DNA of 64,000 nucleotides from CANLBN01 sp034111645 (GTDB lineage Bacteria; Pseudomonadota; Gammaproteobacteria; Pseudomonadales; Cellvibrionaceae), in NCBI GenBank assembly GCA_034111645.1, contig JAWUWW010000011.1:62001-126000 (forward strand), given 5' to 3'. The translations under genes were made by a program, and so were the position numbers. The notes under the pieces are model-generated. The model saw only the letters and a list, made by a program, of their open reading frames with translations, did not search any database and was not told the origin of the DNA. Position 1 is the stretch's first letter. The number at the start of each line of letters is the position of its first letter. Positions 8,171 through 16,354 of this stretch are shown here, in pieces.

Positions 8171-9136
8171 TTAAAGACCAAGCCAAGCATCGACACGTTT
8201 AGGATTTGCAGCGATCCATTCTTTGGCGACTTCACCAGCATCGCGACCTTTACCAGAAATTTCATAAGCAAAGCTACTAACATCATCGGCTTCTAAAGAG
8301 AAACGCTCAAAGAATTCAGCAATTGCAGGAGATCTGTCTTTTAAAGATTTAGACCAAGCTATCTGAACATTTTTAAGTGCATCTTTCGTTGCAACTTTAG
8401 ATTCTTTAAACCAATCTGGAGAGTCTGAGGGTTGCACCATTATATATTTAGCAGGATCAAAAGTTGGCTCTGTTAACATTTTCACATCGAACATAAACCA
8501 TACTGCGTGGGGCTTGTAGCAATAAAAAGCATAACCTTCATCTTTAGCAATTGCATCTTTGATTCTTGCAGTTTTTACACTTTCATCAGCGCGGATAGGC
8601 TCAATAAATGACATCAAGTCATAATCGCGCACCTTAACTTCGTTAACATTAGCTGATGCCCAACCCGGCGCGCCAATCCACAATTCTCCCAAACCGTTAC
8701 CATCACTATCCATTTTTGCAGCAACATCTGGTCGACCTAAATCAGCGATATCAGTGATGTTATTAGCTTCACCAAATTTTGTTGGAACACAAAAGCCTTG
8801 GTTGCCTTCATATGGGTTTTGACTTAGCTGAACCGTACCAGCACCATCTACATATTTCTGAGTGAAGCTTTGCTGGTTGGGCAACCAAACATCAGGATGC
8901 ACATCGATATCACCTTTTCCTTGATCCATACCTTGGAAAATAGTGGCATTGTTACCGGGCACCAACTCTGCTTCCCCACCTATACGCTCAGTAACTACTG
9001 CCGCTAAAAGATTAGCTATTGCTTGTGCGCCAGTCCAAGATGGCACGCCAATCTTAACTTTTTCAGCGGCCATTACACTTGATGCCGAAAAACCTATTGC
9101 AACACCTAGAGCGATACTCAAAATAGTTTTATTCAT
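8171..9136 (-). CDS. proX: Periplasmic substrate-binding protein, OpuAC/ProX family
   Basis: Captures the substrate in the periplasm for the adjoining ProVW-like importer. The 321-residue precursor has a clear signal peptide (residues 1 to about 23, ending SVMA/AE). The mature part matches the OpuAC fold: VPSWTGAQA near residue 32, DVHPDVWLPNQ near 78, GAPGWASANV and FYCYKPHAVWF near 205. Several Trp and Tyr residues could form the aromatic cage typical of quaternary-ammonium binding, but which osmolyte (glycine betaine, choline, proline betaine, DMSP) cannot be told. It is the first gene of the operon; the 430 bases upstream are AT-rich and must contain the promoter. Confidence 0.92.
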   Translation of the reverse strand: MNKTILSIALGVAIGFSASSVMAAEKVKIGVPSWTGAQAIANLLAAVVTERIGGEAELVPGNNATIFQGMDQGKGDIDVHPDVWLPNQQSFTQKYVDGAGTVQLSQNPYEGNQGFCVPTKFGEANNITDIADLGRPDVAAKMDSDGNGLGELWIGAPGWASANVNEVKVRDYDLMSFIEPIRADESVKTARIKDAIAKDEGYAFYCYKPHAVWFMFDVKMLTEPTFDPAKYIMVQPSDSPDWFKESKVATKDALKNVQIAWSKSLKDRSPAIAEFFERFSLEADDVSSFAYEISGKGRDAGEVAKEWIAANPKRVDAWLGL

Positions 9137-9567
9137 TATTTTTTTCCTAGTTATTTTTGGTTTAAAAGAAAATAATTATTCCTAATAATCACCTTAAACA
9201 TTTTTATAAATTTGACCAATTCTATTTTGGACGACAATTAGTCCTTTTCGGAATAGTTATGTTTTCTATTGCCTAAAGTTTATCAATAGTAAGTAACTAC
9301 TAATGCACCTAGGTTTGTTAATATATAAAATATAATTTTTATATTCTGCACAATGCTAAAGTATATATTTGAACTTATTTTATAAAATTCGAATGCATAA
9401 ATAATGCCAACTTTTTTGTGTTTTAGAACCAAATTGAGACACTTTTTCATGAACTAGCACTAGAAAAGTGCGAAATGTTTTTTTCTATTTTAATCGCGCA
9501 CCAAATTTACACGAATATTTAACATCGACTTTCGCTTTATTTGATCGCTAGTAGCCGTTAAAATGTT
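9137..9567. other. Divergent intergenic region, AT-rich
   Basis: It separates the divergent binding-protein gene and the exported hydrolase gene. It is very AT-rich with many TATA-like runs, so promoters for both sides are expected here. I could not pick one out with confidence. I see no coding frame, tRNA or strong hairpin. Confidence 0.5.
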
Positions 9568-10506
9568 GTGATGTTCGAAATACTAAGTAAAATATTAAGT
9601 AATTTTTTTAGCGCAAAAAGAGCAATTTTTTTACTTTTGCTGCTGTTCTTTGGACAATTGAGCTCTCAAGTTATTGCTAAAAATGAGACTTTTGCAGATA
9701 GTCACATTCACTTTAACTGGGATCACCGTGAAGAAACTTCGGTGCAGGAAGTTGTCGACATACTGAAGCAGCACAATGTCGGTCTCACTATTGTTGCCAG
9801 CACACCCTCAGAGCTAGCCCTAGAACTTCGAGCAAAGGGTGGCGAATGGATCATCCCTTTTTTTAGCCCTTATATCCACGAGCTAGGCAAGCGCGATTGG
9901 CATATGAATGAACAAGTCGTTAAAAATGCCGAGAATGGCCTTAAGAACGGACACTATTTTGGTATTGGCGAAGTCCATTTCATGAGCGGCTTTAGACCCA
10001 CAACCAATAATGCAATCTTTCAACAACTCCTTAGGTTAGCTGAGCAATATAATGTGCCAATGTTGATTCATATCGATTCAGGAAACGAACAGGCTTTTCT
10101 GAAGCTATGCTCTACTAACCCCAATGTTAAAATGATTTTTGCCCATGCGGGGGGCAATCTTCGTCCATCCCATATAGAAAAAATCTTATTAAATTGCAGC
10201 AATGTATGGATAGACTTAGCTGCCCGTGATCCCTGGCGCTATGGCGGCATAAGCCGAGATGATTTCACGTTGCTGCCGCTATGGAGGCAACTAGTATTGA
10301 ATTATTCGGAACGTTTTATCACTGGCACTGACCCTGTATGGAACGTGACCCGGATGTCAACTTGGGATTCTGGAGATGAAGGTTGGGCGCACTATGAACA
10401 ATTATATGACTACCATATGACGTGGTTACAAGACTTGCCAGCCTCGGTTAGACGAAAAATTTCTTGGGAAAACACACATACACGGCTCAATAAACCACTT
10501 AAATAA
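9568..10506 (+). CDS. Exported amidohydrolase-family metal-dependent hydrolase
   Basis: A 312-residue TIM-barrel hydrolase of the amidohydrolase-2/TatD-like group with an N-terminal export signal (charged start, LLLLLFFGQLSSQVIA at about 23-38). Metal-ligand motifs are visible: DSHIHF near residue 45, GIGEVHF near 133, LIHIDSG near 168, FAHAGG near 192 and TGTDP near 252. These histidines and the late aspartate are the usual ligands. Start is GTG at 9568 or the adjacent ATG at 9571. It is alone on this strand and ends before a strong terminator. The substrate is unknown; the fold serves lactonases, decarboxylases and amidases. Confidence 0.8.
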   Translation: MMFEILSKILSNFFSAKRAIFLLLLLFFGQLSSQVIAKNETFADSHIHFNWDHREETSVQEVVDILKQHNVGLTIVASTPSELALELRAKGGEWIIPFFSPYIHELGKRDWHMNEQVVKNAENGLKNGHYFGIGEVHFMSGFRPTTNNAIFQQLLRLAEQYNVPMLIHIDSGNEQAFLKLCSTNPNVKMIFAHAGGNLRPSHIEKILLNCSNVWIDLAARDPWRYGGISRDDFTLLPLWRQLVLNYSERFITGTDPVWNVTRMSTWDSGDEGWAHYEQLYDYHMTWLQDLPASVRRKISWENTHTRLNKPLK

Positions 10507-10551
10507 ATCAATCGAGGTTTGTTTTCGACCAGAAGCACCAAGCTATAAAGT

Positions 10552-10577
10552 AAAAAAGCCACTTTAGTGGCTTTTAT
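10552..10577. terminator. Bidirectional intrinsic terminator
   Basis: The stem AAAGCCAC / GTGGCTTT with a TTTA loop is flanked by A-runs on the left and T-runs on the right. It works in either direction and serves both the exported hydrolase gene (+) and the convergent SDR gene (-). Confidence 0.9.
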
Positions 10578-10637
10578 GCAGTGCATATCTCTATTTAGAG
10601 ATTTACTTTAGGCTCTGTAATTTTTTTGAGATTATTG

Positions 10638-11345
10638 TTAACCGCGCCCCACAAATGCCATTTGATTTGCCATTATGGTCATCGATAAAATATTGGTACT
10701 TAACGGTAAACTCGCCATATGAAATACTGCAACGGCAGCATCATCAACATCCATCGTTGGCATAAGGCCGCCATGCTTTATAAGATTTGCGACCAACTCT
10801 GTATTTGCGTTACCAATATCAATCTGACCACAACAAATATTCAACTCACGACCATCTAAAGAGATACTTTTTGTTAAGCCAGTAATTGCGTGTTTAGTAG
10901 ATGAGTAAGCTGCAGAATTTGGCCGTGGTGTGGCCGCTGAAATAGAGCCGTTATTGATAATACGTCCACCCTTTTCAAGCATATGGCGAAATGCTTCGCG
11001 CGCGCTGATAAACATTCCCGTTAAATTAACATCGACAGAAGCTTGCCAGGCATCAAGAGTTATTTGATCAAAACGTGAGCCCGGTGGAAATATACCCGCA
11101 TTATTGAATAACACATCGATACCGCCAAAGTGACTTGCGGCTTTTGCAAAGCTTGTTTTTACGGCATCTTCATCGGTAACATCACACACAAGACAGAGGG
11201 CGCTATCATACTTAGAGGCAATTTCTTCAAGCTTGTCGATTCGGCGAGCCAATAACGCAACGTTCCACCCTGCCGTTAAAAATTTATGCGCTGTTGCAGC
11301 CCCAATGCCACTACTTGCACCCGTGATTAAAATAGTTTGCGCCAT
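10638..11345 (-). CDS. Short-chain dehydrogenase/reductase (classical SDR)
   Basis: NAD(P)-dependent oxidoreductase of 235 residues. It carries the cofactor glycine motif TGASSGIG near residue 8, NNAGIF near 86, the catalytic Ser in NGSIS near 136 and the YSSTK catalytic Tyr/Lys pair near 150. I start at the ATG at 11345 because GGAGAG lies 7 bases upstream; the earlier ATG at 11351 would leave almost no spacing. An arginine or lysine-rich NADP-discriminating site (LARR) follows the second strand, favouring NADPH. The substrate cannot be predicted. It stands alone, convergent with the hydrolase and divergent from amiE. Confidence 0.88.
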   Translation of the reverse strand: MAQTILITGASSGIGAATAHKFLTAGWNVALLARRIDKLEEIASKYDSALCLVCDVTDEDAVKTSFAKAASHFGGIDVLFNNAGIFPPGSRFDQITLDAWQASVDVNLTGMFISAREAFRHMLEKGGRIINNGSISAATPRPNSAAYSSTKHAITGLTKSISLDGRELNICCGQIDIGNANTELVANLIKHGGLMPTMDVDDAAVAVFHMASLPLSTNILSMTIMANQMAFVGRG

Positions 11346-11653
11346 GAACATACTCTCCAGAGGATGATTAATTAGTTGATAAATTATTGAAACACAATGT
11401 CATGAATACTATATCAATGTCCAATATTTCGGTGGCTTTTTAACCCTACTTGATGCTGTTTTATTGCGCCCTAGCACATTTGATATGAATATAAGACAAG
11501 CAAGCGTTAAGGAGGCAAAAAATAAAGGAAATAAAGGTGAGTTAGGCAATTTGCTAGCATTAAAAATAGTCTTAACTACGTTATTTAGAGTAGATGGAGT
11601 GTGAAATTAGCGTATTTTTTTTGAGCGTATTATCACGCATAGTTAATTGTTTT

Positions 11654-11685
11654 ATGGAAATGGTTGGTTATTTATGCATTTCCAT
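11654..11685 (+). promoter_or_regulatory. Inverted repeat in the amiE leader
   Basis: A perfect 9-base inverted repeat, ATGGAAATG / CATTTCCAT, with a 14-base loop ends 31 bases before the amiE start. About 30-45 bases further upstream the octamer AGCGTATT occurs twice (11609 and 11624, 15-base period). In Pseudomonas aeruginosa amiE is controlled by leader antitermination through AmiR. Here no U-tract follows the repeat, so it may instead be an operator or an RNA structure near the ribosome site. The role is inference. Confidence 0.45.
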
Positions 11686-11716
11686 TACCGCTACTCAACA
11701 CAATACGGAGAAAACT

Positions 11717-12763
11717 ATGCGCCATGGTGATATATCAAGCAGTCCAGATACTGTCGGTGTAGCCGTCGTCAATTACAAAATGCCGCGCTTACATAATAAG
11801 GCAGAAGTACTCGAAAATGCCCATAAAATTGCTGACATGATCAAGGGTATGAAAATAGGCTTACCGGGAATGGATTTGGTCGTTTTTCCGGAGTATAGCA
11901 CTATGGGTATAATGTATGACAACGATGAAATGATGGCAACTGCAGCGACTATTCCGGGCGATGAAACCGAGATATTCAGTGCTGCGTGCAGAGCTGCTAA
12001 CACCTGGGGAATTTTCTCGCTGACCGGCGAACGCCATCAAGATCATCCTAACAAATCGCCATATAACACGCTGATTTTGATCAATAACGAGGGTGAAATT
12101 GTACAAAAATATCGGAAATGTATTCCTTGGTGCCCGATAGAAGGTTGGTATCCAGGTGATAGCACTTATGTTACTGAAGGGCCAAAAGGGCTAAAAATTA
12201 GCTTAATCATTTGTGACGATGGCAACTATCCCGAGATATGGCGCGACTGTGCCATGAAAGGTGCCGAGCTTATTGTTCGCTGTCAGGGTTATATGTACCC
12301 AGCCAAAGAACAACAAATAATGATGTCTAAAACGATGGCTTGGGCTAATAATTGTTATGTCGCAGTAGCAAATGCATCTGGCTTCGATGGTGTTTATTCA
12401 TACTTCGGTCACTCGGCCATTATTGGCTTTGACGGACGTACTCTTGGCGAGTGCGGTGAAGAAGATATGGGCATTCAGTATGCGCAGCTTTCGGTCTCGC
12501 AAATTCGCGATGCGCGAGCTAACGACCAATCTCAAAATCACTTATTTAAACTACTGCACCGAGGCTATACCGGTGTGCATAATTCGGGTGATGGAGATAA
12601 AGGCATCGCTGACTGTCCCTTTGATTTTTATCGGACTTGGGTACTTGATGCTGAAAAGGCTCAAAAAGATGTAGAAGAAATAACTCGCAAAACAGTCGGT
12701 GTTGCCGATTGCCCCGTTGGCTCGCTACCAACGGAGGCAAAAGAAAAAACCGCAGGAAAGTAG
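11717..12763 (+). CDS. amiE: Aliphatic amidase AmiE
   Basis: Nitrilase-superfamily enzyme hydrolysing short aliphatic amides (acetamide, propionamide) to acid and ammonia in the cytoplasm. Started at ATG 11717, with CGGAGA just upstream, the 348-residue protein begins MRHGDISSS and aligns nearly position for position with the Pseudomonas enzyme. The catalytic residues fall at the canonical numbers Glu59 (FPEYS), Lys134 (KYRK), Glu142 and Cys166 (IICDDGN). An open frame 41 codons longer upstream is not needed. Formamidase AmiF is the close alternative, but the N-terminus and length fit AmiE better. It is followed 73 bases later by amiB. Confidence 0.95.
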   Translation: MRHGDISSSPDTVGVAVVNYKMPRLHNKAEVLENAHKIADMIKGMKIGLPGMDLVVFPEYSTMGIMYDNDEMMATAATIPGDETEIFSAACRAANTWGIFSLTGERHQDHPNKSPYNTLILINNEGEIVQKYRKCIPWCPIEGWYPGDSTYVTEGPKGLKISLIICDDGNYPEIWRDCAMKGAELIVRCQGYMYPAKEQQIMMSKTMAWANNCYVAVANASGFDGVYSYFGHSAIIGFDGRTLGECGEEDMGIQYAQLSVSQIRDARANDQSQNHLFKLLHRGYTGVHNSGDGDKGIADCPFDFYRTWVLDAEKAQKDVEEITRKTVGVADCPVGSLPTEAKEKTAGK

Positions 12764-12836
12764 GCACAGTTGGCTAACGGAGATTATGATGCTGGGCACT
12801 CAAGTTCATCAAAAAAAATCCAAGAGGAGTGTGTGA

Positions 12837-13868
12837 GTGCCCTCCATTAACGATCGACTCGATCATAATAGCGACCAGCTAGCTAAACAGCGGTATCAAC
12901 AACAAGCGGCGCGAACATCGCGCTTTAAATTTGAACCTGAAACGGTTCTGGCTGACCTACAAGCTCGTATTGTTGGTCAGTCAGCAGTTTTGAATTCTAT
13001 GCGCGCTATGTTGTACTCACTCAAGGCAGATTTTGGTGATAAGCACAAACCTTTATCGGTGACATTATTTTTAGGACCAACGGGTGTCGGTAAAACAGAA
13101 ACTGTGCGCGTGTTAGCCGAATCATTATTGGGAAGTGCTGATAAGCTTTGCCGAATAGACATGAACACTCTCGCTCAAGAGCATTATTCTGCCGCCTTAA
13201 CAGGCTCACCACCAGGTTATGTAGGCAGCAAAGAAGGGCAAACATTATTTGATGTTGAAAAAATAAATGGCAGCTTTAGTCAACCAGGCATTGTCCTTTT
13301 TGACGAAATAGAAAAGGCCGACCAAAGCGTCATCCGATCGTTAATGAATGTTTTAGATACCGGCAAGCTCCTGCTGACATCGGGTGTTAGTGAAATCGAT
13401 TTTACTAACACCATGATTTTTATGACCAGTAATCTTGGCGCAAAAGAGTTATCAGCAACACGTAAAAGCTATTCAAAAAGTTGGCGAGCATTACTGAAAC
13501 TTCAACCGCCCTCTCAACAAGCCCTTCTTGATCATGCATTGAATGCTAAATTTGATCCTGAATTTATTAATCGTATCGACAGAATATTACCTTTCGATTG
13601 GCTTGACGCGTCGGACACAAATTTATTGGTAGATTTAGAGCTCGATAAGCTAAATAGGCGTTTGCATTCACGCTACGCCTCACTGCGAATAAGTACTGAC
13701 GTACGCGAGTATTTAAGTGGAACCTATGATGCCCGTTACGGTGATCGCGACATTGCTAGATACATACGCACAGAGCTTGAACCGAAACTTGCTGAGATAA
13801 TGCTAAAAGAGCCCGATCAATTTGAGTTTAAAGCTGAGATGATCGACGATAAATTAAAACTTCGATAG
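12837..13868 (+). CDS. amiB: AmiB-like AAA+ ATPase (ClpA/ClpB-related)
   Basis: A single AAA+ module of 343 residues related to the second ATPase domain of Clp chaperones. Walker A GPTGVGKT (80-87), the aromatic pore-loop GSPPGYVGSKEG (123-134), Walker B VLFDEIEKA (153-161), an arginine-finger region in FINRIDRI (near 243) and a C-terminal small domain (YGDRDIARYI) are visible. There is no N-terminal Clp domain or ClpP-docking loop. In Pseudomonas the amiEBCRS operon contains AmiB of this type directly after AmiE; its exact role is uncertain. The GTG start at 12837 has AGAGGAG 7 bases upstream. amiC, amiR and amiS are not present after it. Confidence 0.88.
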   Translation: MPSINDRLDHNSDQLAKQRYQQQAARTSRFKFEPETVLADLQARIVGQSAVLNSMRAMLYSLKADFGDKHKPLSVTLFLGPTGVGKTETVRVLAESLLGSADKLCRIDMNTLAQEHYSAALTGSPPGYVGSKEGQTLFDVEKINGSFSQPGIVLFDEIEKADQSVIRSLMNVLDTGKLLLTSGVSEIDFTNTMIFMTSNLGAKELSATRKSYSKSWRALLKLQPPSQQALLDHALNAKFDPEFINRIDRILPFDWLDASDTNLLVDLELDKLNRRLHSRYASLRISTDVREYLSGTYDARYGDRDIARYIRTELEPKLAEIMLKEPDQFEFKAEMIDDKLKLR

Positions 13869-14032
13869 ATGCCATAACGGCATTAAATCAAAAAACTAAT
13901 ACTCTTCAATTTAACCTAACTTAACCTTATTTGATCTTACCGAACATAACCTATCTATTATTGAGCCCTTTGATTATAATTTTCGTAACAATAGCATTAA
14001 TTACCAAATAACTTTTGTGGATACGCAAATCA

Positions 14033-14884
14033 ATGAAAGTGAAAAACTTTCTAATCATATTTCTAGTGATAATAGTCTCTGGCTGTAGTTCTCGATTTGT
14101 CTATAAAAACTTAGATTGGTTAGCTCATTGGTATATTGATGACTACATTCTATTGACCGCAGAGCAAAAAGCTGTTGTCGATACAAAACTGACAACTTGG
14201 CTTGAGTGGCATCAACAAGAAGAACTGCCAAAATATCTAATCAGCTTAAATAACTTAACCACAGACATAAATAGTCAACAGTTAAGCGTTGAAAAACTCA
14301 CCGTTCATGAAGAGGCGATAAGGCAACATTGGGCACGAATGAAATCAAAGGTAGTCCCAGACATTGTAGAATTGGCCCCCCTTTTAGACAAACAGCAGAT
14401 TTCTTATTTATTTGAGAAGCTTGATAAAAGAAACGTCGAAGAAGGTGAAGAAATTGATGCGAATTTAGCGCTTAGCCCTAAACAACAACAAGTCGATGCC
14501 ATAGAAAAATACAAAAAAAGTTTCACCCGCTGGCTAGGAGAGCTAACACCCGAGCAAGAAACGCTTGCAATAACAATGCATAATAAGCTTCAAGATAACG
14601 ATGCCTTGTGGCTAGAATATCGCATAAGATACCAAGCAGAATTAAAAAAGTTATTTGAAAAGCCAGAAAGGGATGAAGGCTTTAGTGAAAGCTTATTTCA
14701 ATTACTAATAGAACCAGAGGTGTTTCGTAGCAATAAGTTGAATCAAGTGAACGCTGAAAACTCTGCTCATTTTAAAAATATTTTATTAGAAATAAATGCT
14801 ACAACTACTCAACAACAACGACAAAAATTATCCCAGGAAATAAAAAAGTTTGCTCAGGATGCAGAAGCCTTGATCCAAAACTAG
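14033..14884 (+). CDS. DUF6279-family lipoprotein
   Basis: A 283-residue protein with a lipoprotein signal (hydrophobic segment then VSGCSS, so the lipid-modified cysteine is at about position 18), starting at the ATG at 14033. The serine residues at +2 and +3 suggest outer-membrane sorting. The mature part is helical and Gln/Glu/Lys-rich, with the DWLAHWYIDDYILLTAEQK stretch that I associate with the DUF6279 group of gammaproteobacterial lipoproteins. No enzymatic motif is visible and function is unknown. A TTG 18 bases upstream in frame is a less likely start. Confidence 0.75.
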   Translation: MKVKNFLIIFLVIIVSGCSSRFVYKNLDWLAHWYIDDYILLTAEQKAVVDTKLTTWLEWHQQEELPKYLISLNNLTTDINSQQLSVEKLTVHEEAIRQHWARMKSKVVPDIVELAPLLDKQQISYLFEKLDKRNVEEGEEIDANLALSPKQQQVDAIEKYKKSFTRWLGELTPEQETLAITMHNKLQDNDALWLEYRIRYQAELKKLFEKPERDEGFSESLFQLLIEPEVFRSNKLNQVNAENSAHFKNILLEINATTTQQQRQKLSQEIKKFAQDAEALIQN

Positions 14885-15248
14885 AACAGCTCAATAAACC
14901 TCAAGAGCATTAGCCTCGCAGGAATTTTTACATGACTTTCTGCAACGATTTTGTATGTAAAAATTATTGATCAGAAACAACTTAGTTTTATTTCTCGAAT
15001 TTTTTTGCCGTACCTATGTCGATAGCAATTATTGGCCGTTAATATTCTTTATTGTCATTGCATATTCTTTATTGTTATAGTGTTGTAATAAATCATTATA
15101 AAAAATAAACTGTTAGCGCTTGAAGCTCTTGTAAAAAAGTATAAAAATACAACCTCCAACATCTCAATTGAACACTTCTTATTTACTCATTTCTACTTAT
15201 TTATTGACGGACTAAAAATAGTATTACATTTATTCAGGAGAATATAAA
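14885..15248. other. Intergenic region with a 20-base direct repeat
   Basis: This AT-rich stretch of 364 bases lies upstream of the peroxiredoxin gene. It holds a direct repeat of ATATTCTTTATTGT at 15042-15055 and 15062-15075 (20-base period). TTCAGGAG before 15249 is a good ribosome site. No other gene is apparent. Confidence 0.5.
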
Positions 15249-15908
15249 ATGTCGTTACGAATCAATGATCAAGCACCGAACTTTACCGCTCAAACCACAC
15301 AAGGTGAGATCGATTTTCATGATTGGATTGGAAATGGCTGGGCAATCTTATTTTCCCATCCAAAAGATTTCACTCCCGTTTGTACAACAGAGCTCGGCTT
15401 TGCCGCGGGTCTTGAAAGTGAATTTGCTAAACGCAACTGTAAGATGATTGGTTTAAGCGTGGATGCAGTCGACAATCATGCAAAGTGGGCTAAAGATATT
15501 GAAGAAACTCAAGGTCATCGTGTTAAGTTTCCGATGATTGGCGATACTGATCTCAGCGTCTCTAAACTTTACAATATGTTTCCTGCCGATGAGTCTGGCT
15601 CTGCAGAGAATCGTACCGCACTCACAAACGCCACTGTTAGGTCGGTGTTTATTATTGGCCCCGATAAAAACATTAAGCTAATGATGACCTACCCCATGAC
15701 TACTGGGCGCAACTTTAACGAAATTTTGCGGGTATTAGACTCTATGCAATTAACCGCGAAACATAAGGTCGCCACACCCGTAAACTGGGAAAACGGAGAT
15801 GATGTAATTATTGTTCCCGCTGTCTCTAACGAAGAAGCTAAAGAGAAGTACCCAGACGGCTGGAAAGAGCTAAAACCCTATTTACGCGTTGTAAAACAAC
15901 CAAGTTAA
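15249..15908 (+). CDS. Peroxiredoxin of the Prx6 (1-Cys) type
   Basis: Thiol peroxidase of 219 residues that reduces hydrogen peroxide and organic hydroperoxides. The peroxidatic Cys45 lies in FTPVCTTELG. The long C-terminal dimer arm with MTYPMTTGRNFNEILRVLDS and the length above 210 are characteristic of Prx6 rather than AhpC. The only other cysteine, near position 63 (RNCKMIG), is not at the resolving position, so a separate reductant is expected. Monocistronic, with AGGAG 7 bases before ATG. Its long, repeat-bearing upstream region suggests regulated expression. Confidence 0.93.
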   Translation: MSLRINDQAPNFTAQTTQGEIDFHDWIGNGWAILFSHPKDFTPVCTTELGFAAGLESEFAKRNCKMIGLSVDAVDNHAKWAKDIEETQGHRVKFPMIGDTDLSVSKLYNMFPADESGSAENRTALTNATVRSVFIIGPDKNIKLMMTYPMTTGRNFNEILRVLDSMQLTAKHKVATPVNWENGDDVIIVPAVSNEEAKEKYPDGWKELKPYLRVVKQPS

Positions 15909-16002
15909 CATGTGTCACTGGACACTAAAATAAAATAGGTAGTCATACGTAACCAAGTAAATAGATAACCAACAGTTTCTATTTACAATTTATTAAACAG
16001 GT

Positions 16003-16033
16003 GCTCGAGCGACGTTAAAAAAGTTGCTCGAGC
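16003..16033. repeat. GC-rich hairpin in the prx-mltF intergenic region
   Basis: GCTCGAGCGAC (16003-16013) pairs with GTTGCTCGAGC (16023-16033) around a nine-base A-rich loop; one position is a G-T wobble. It stands out in an otherwise very AT-rich stretch of 446 bases (15909-16354) that has no convincing gene. There is no T-tract on the plus side and only a short one on the minus side. It may be a weak terminator for the peroxiredoxin transcript or part of a small RNA. Confidence 0.55.
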
Positions 16034-16354
16034 TCTATCTGCAACATGTCCTCCCATCGTATTACTAGATTCCTTACTCTTTTTAAATAATCTACGTTAA
16101 TTAATAAGCGTATATTTAACTTATTAGGTTTTATTAAATATATGAGTAAGTGCTTACACTCTTTTAAAACCATTGATATCAATAAACTATAACGTAACAC
16201 TTACAAAAATAGTATTTTTAAATAGCGAAGGTAACAAGCTAATAGTTGAAATCAATCATTTTAAAAGACTTAGTAAGGTATAATATTGTATATTTTCTCA
16301 TCAATTAGACGATTGAATTCAACGATTAAGTAAGCAAAATAAGCAAATATTTAA

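Noticed and set aside
16015..16200. 61-codon minus-strand frame between prx and mltF
   Set aside because: Composition is Leu/Ile/Asn-rich, as expected from random AT-rich DNA, it begins without a ribosome site and includes part of the GC hairpin.
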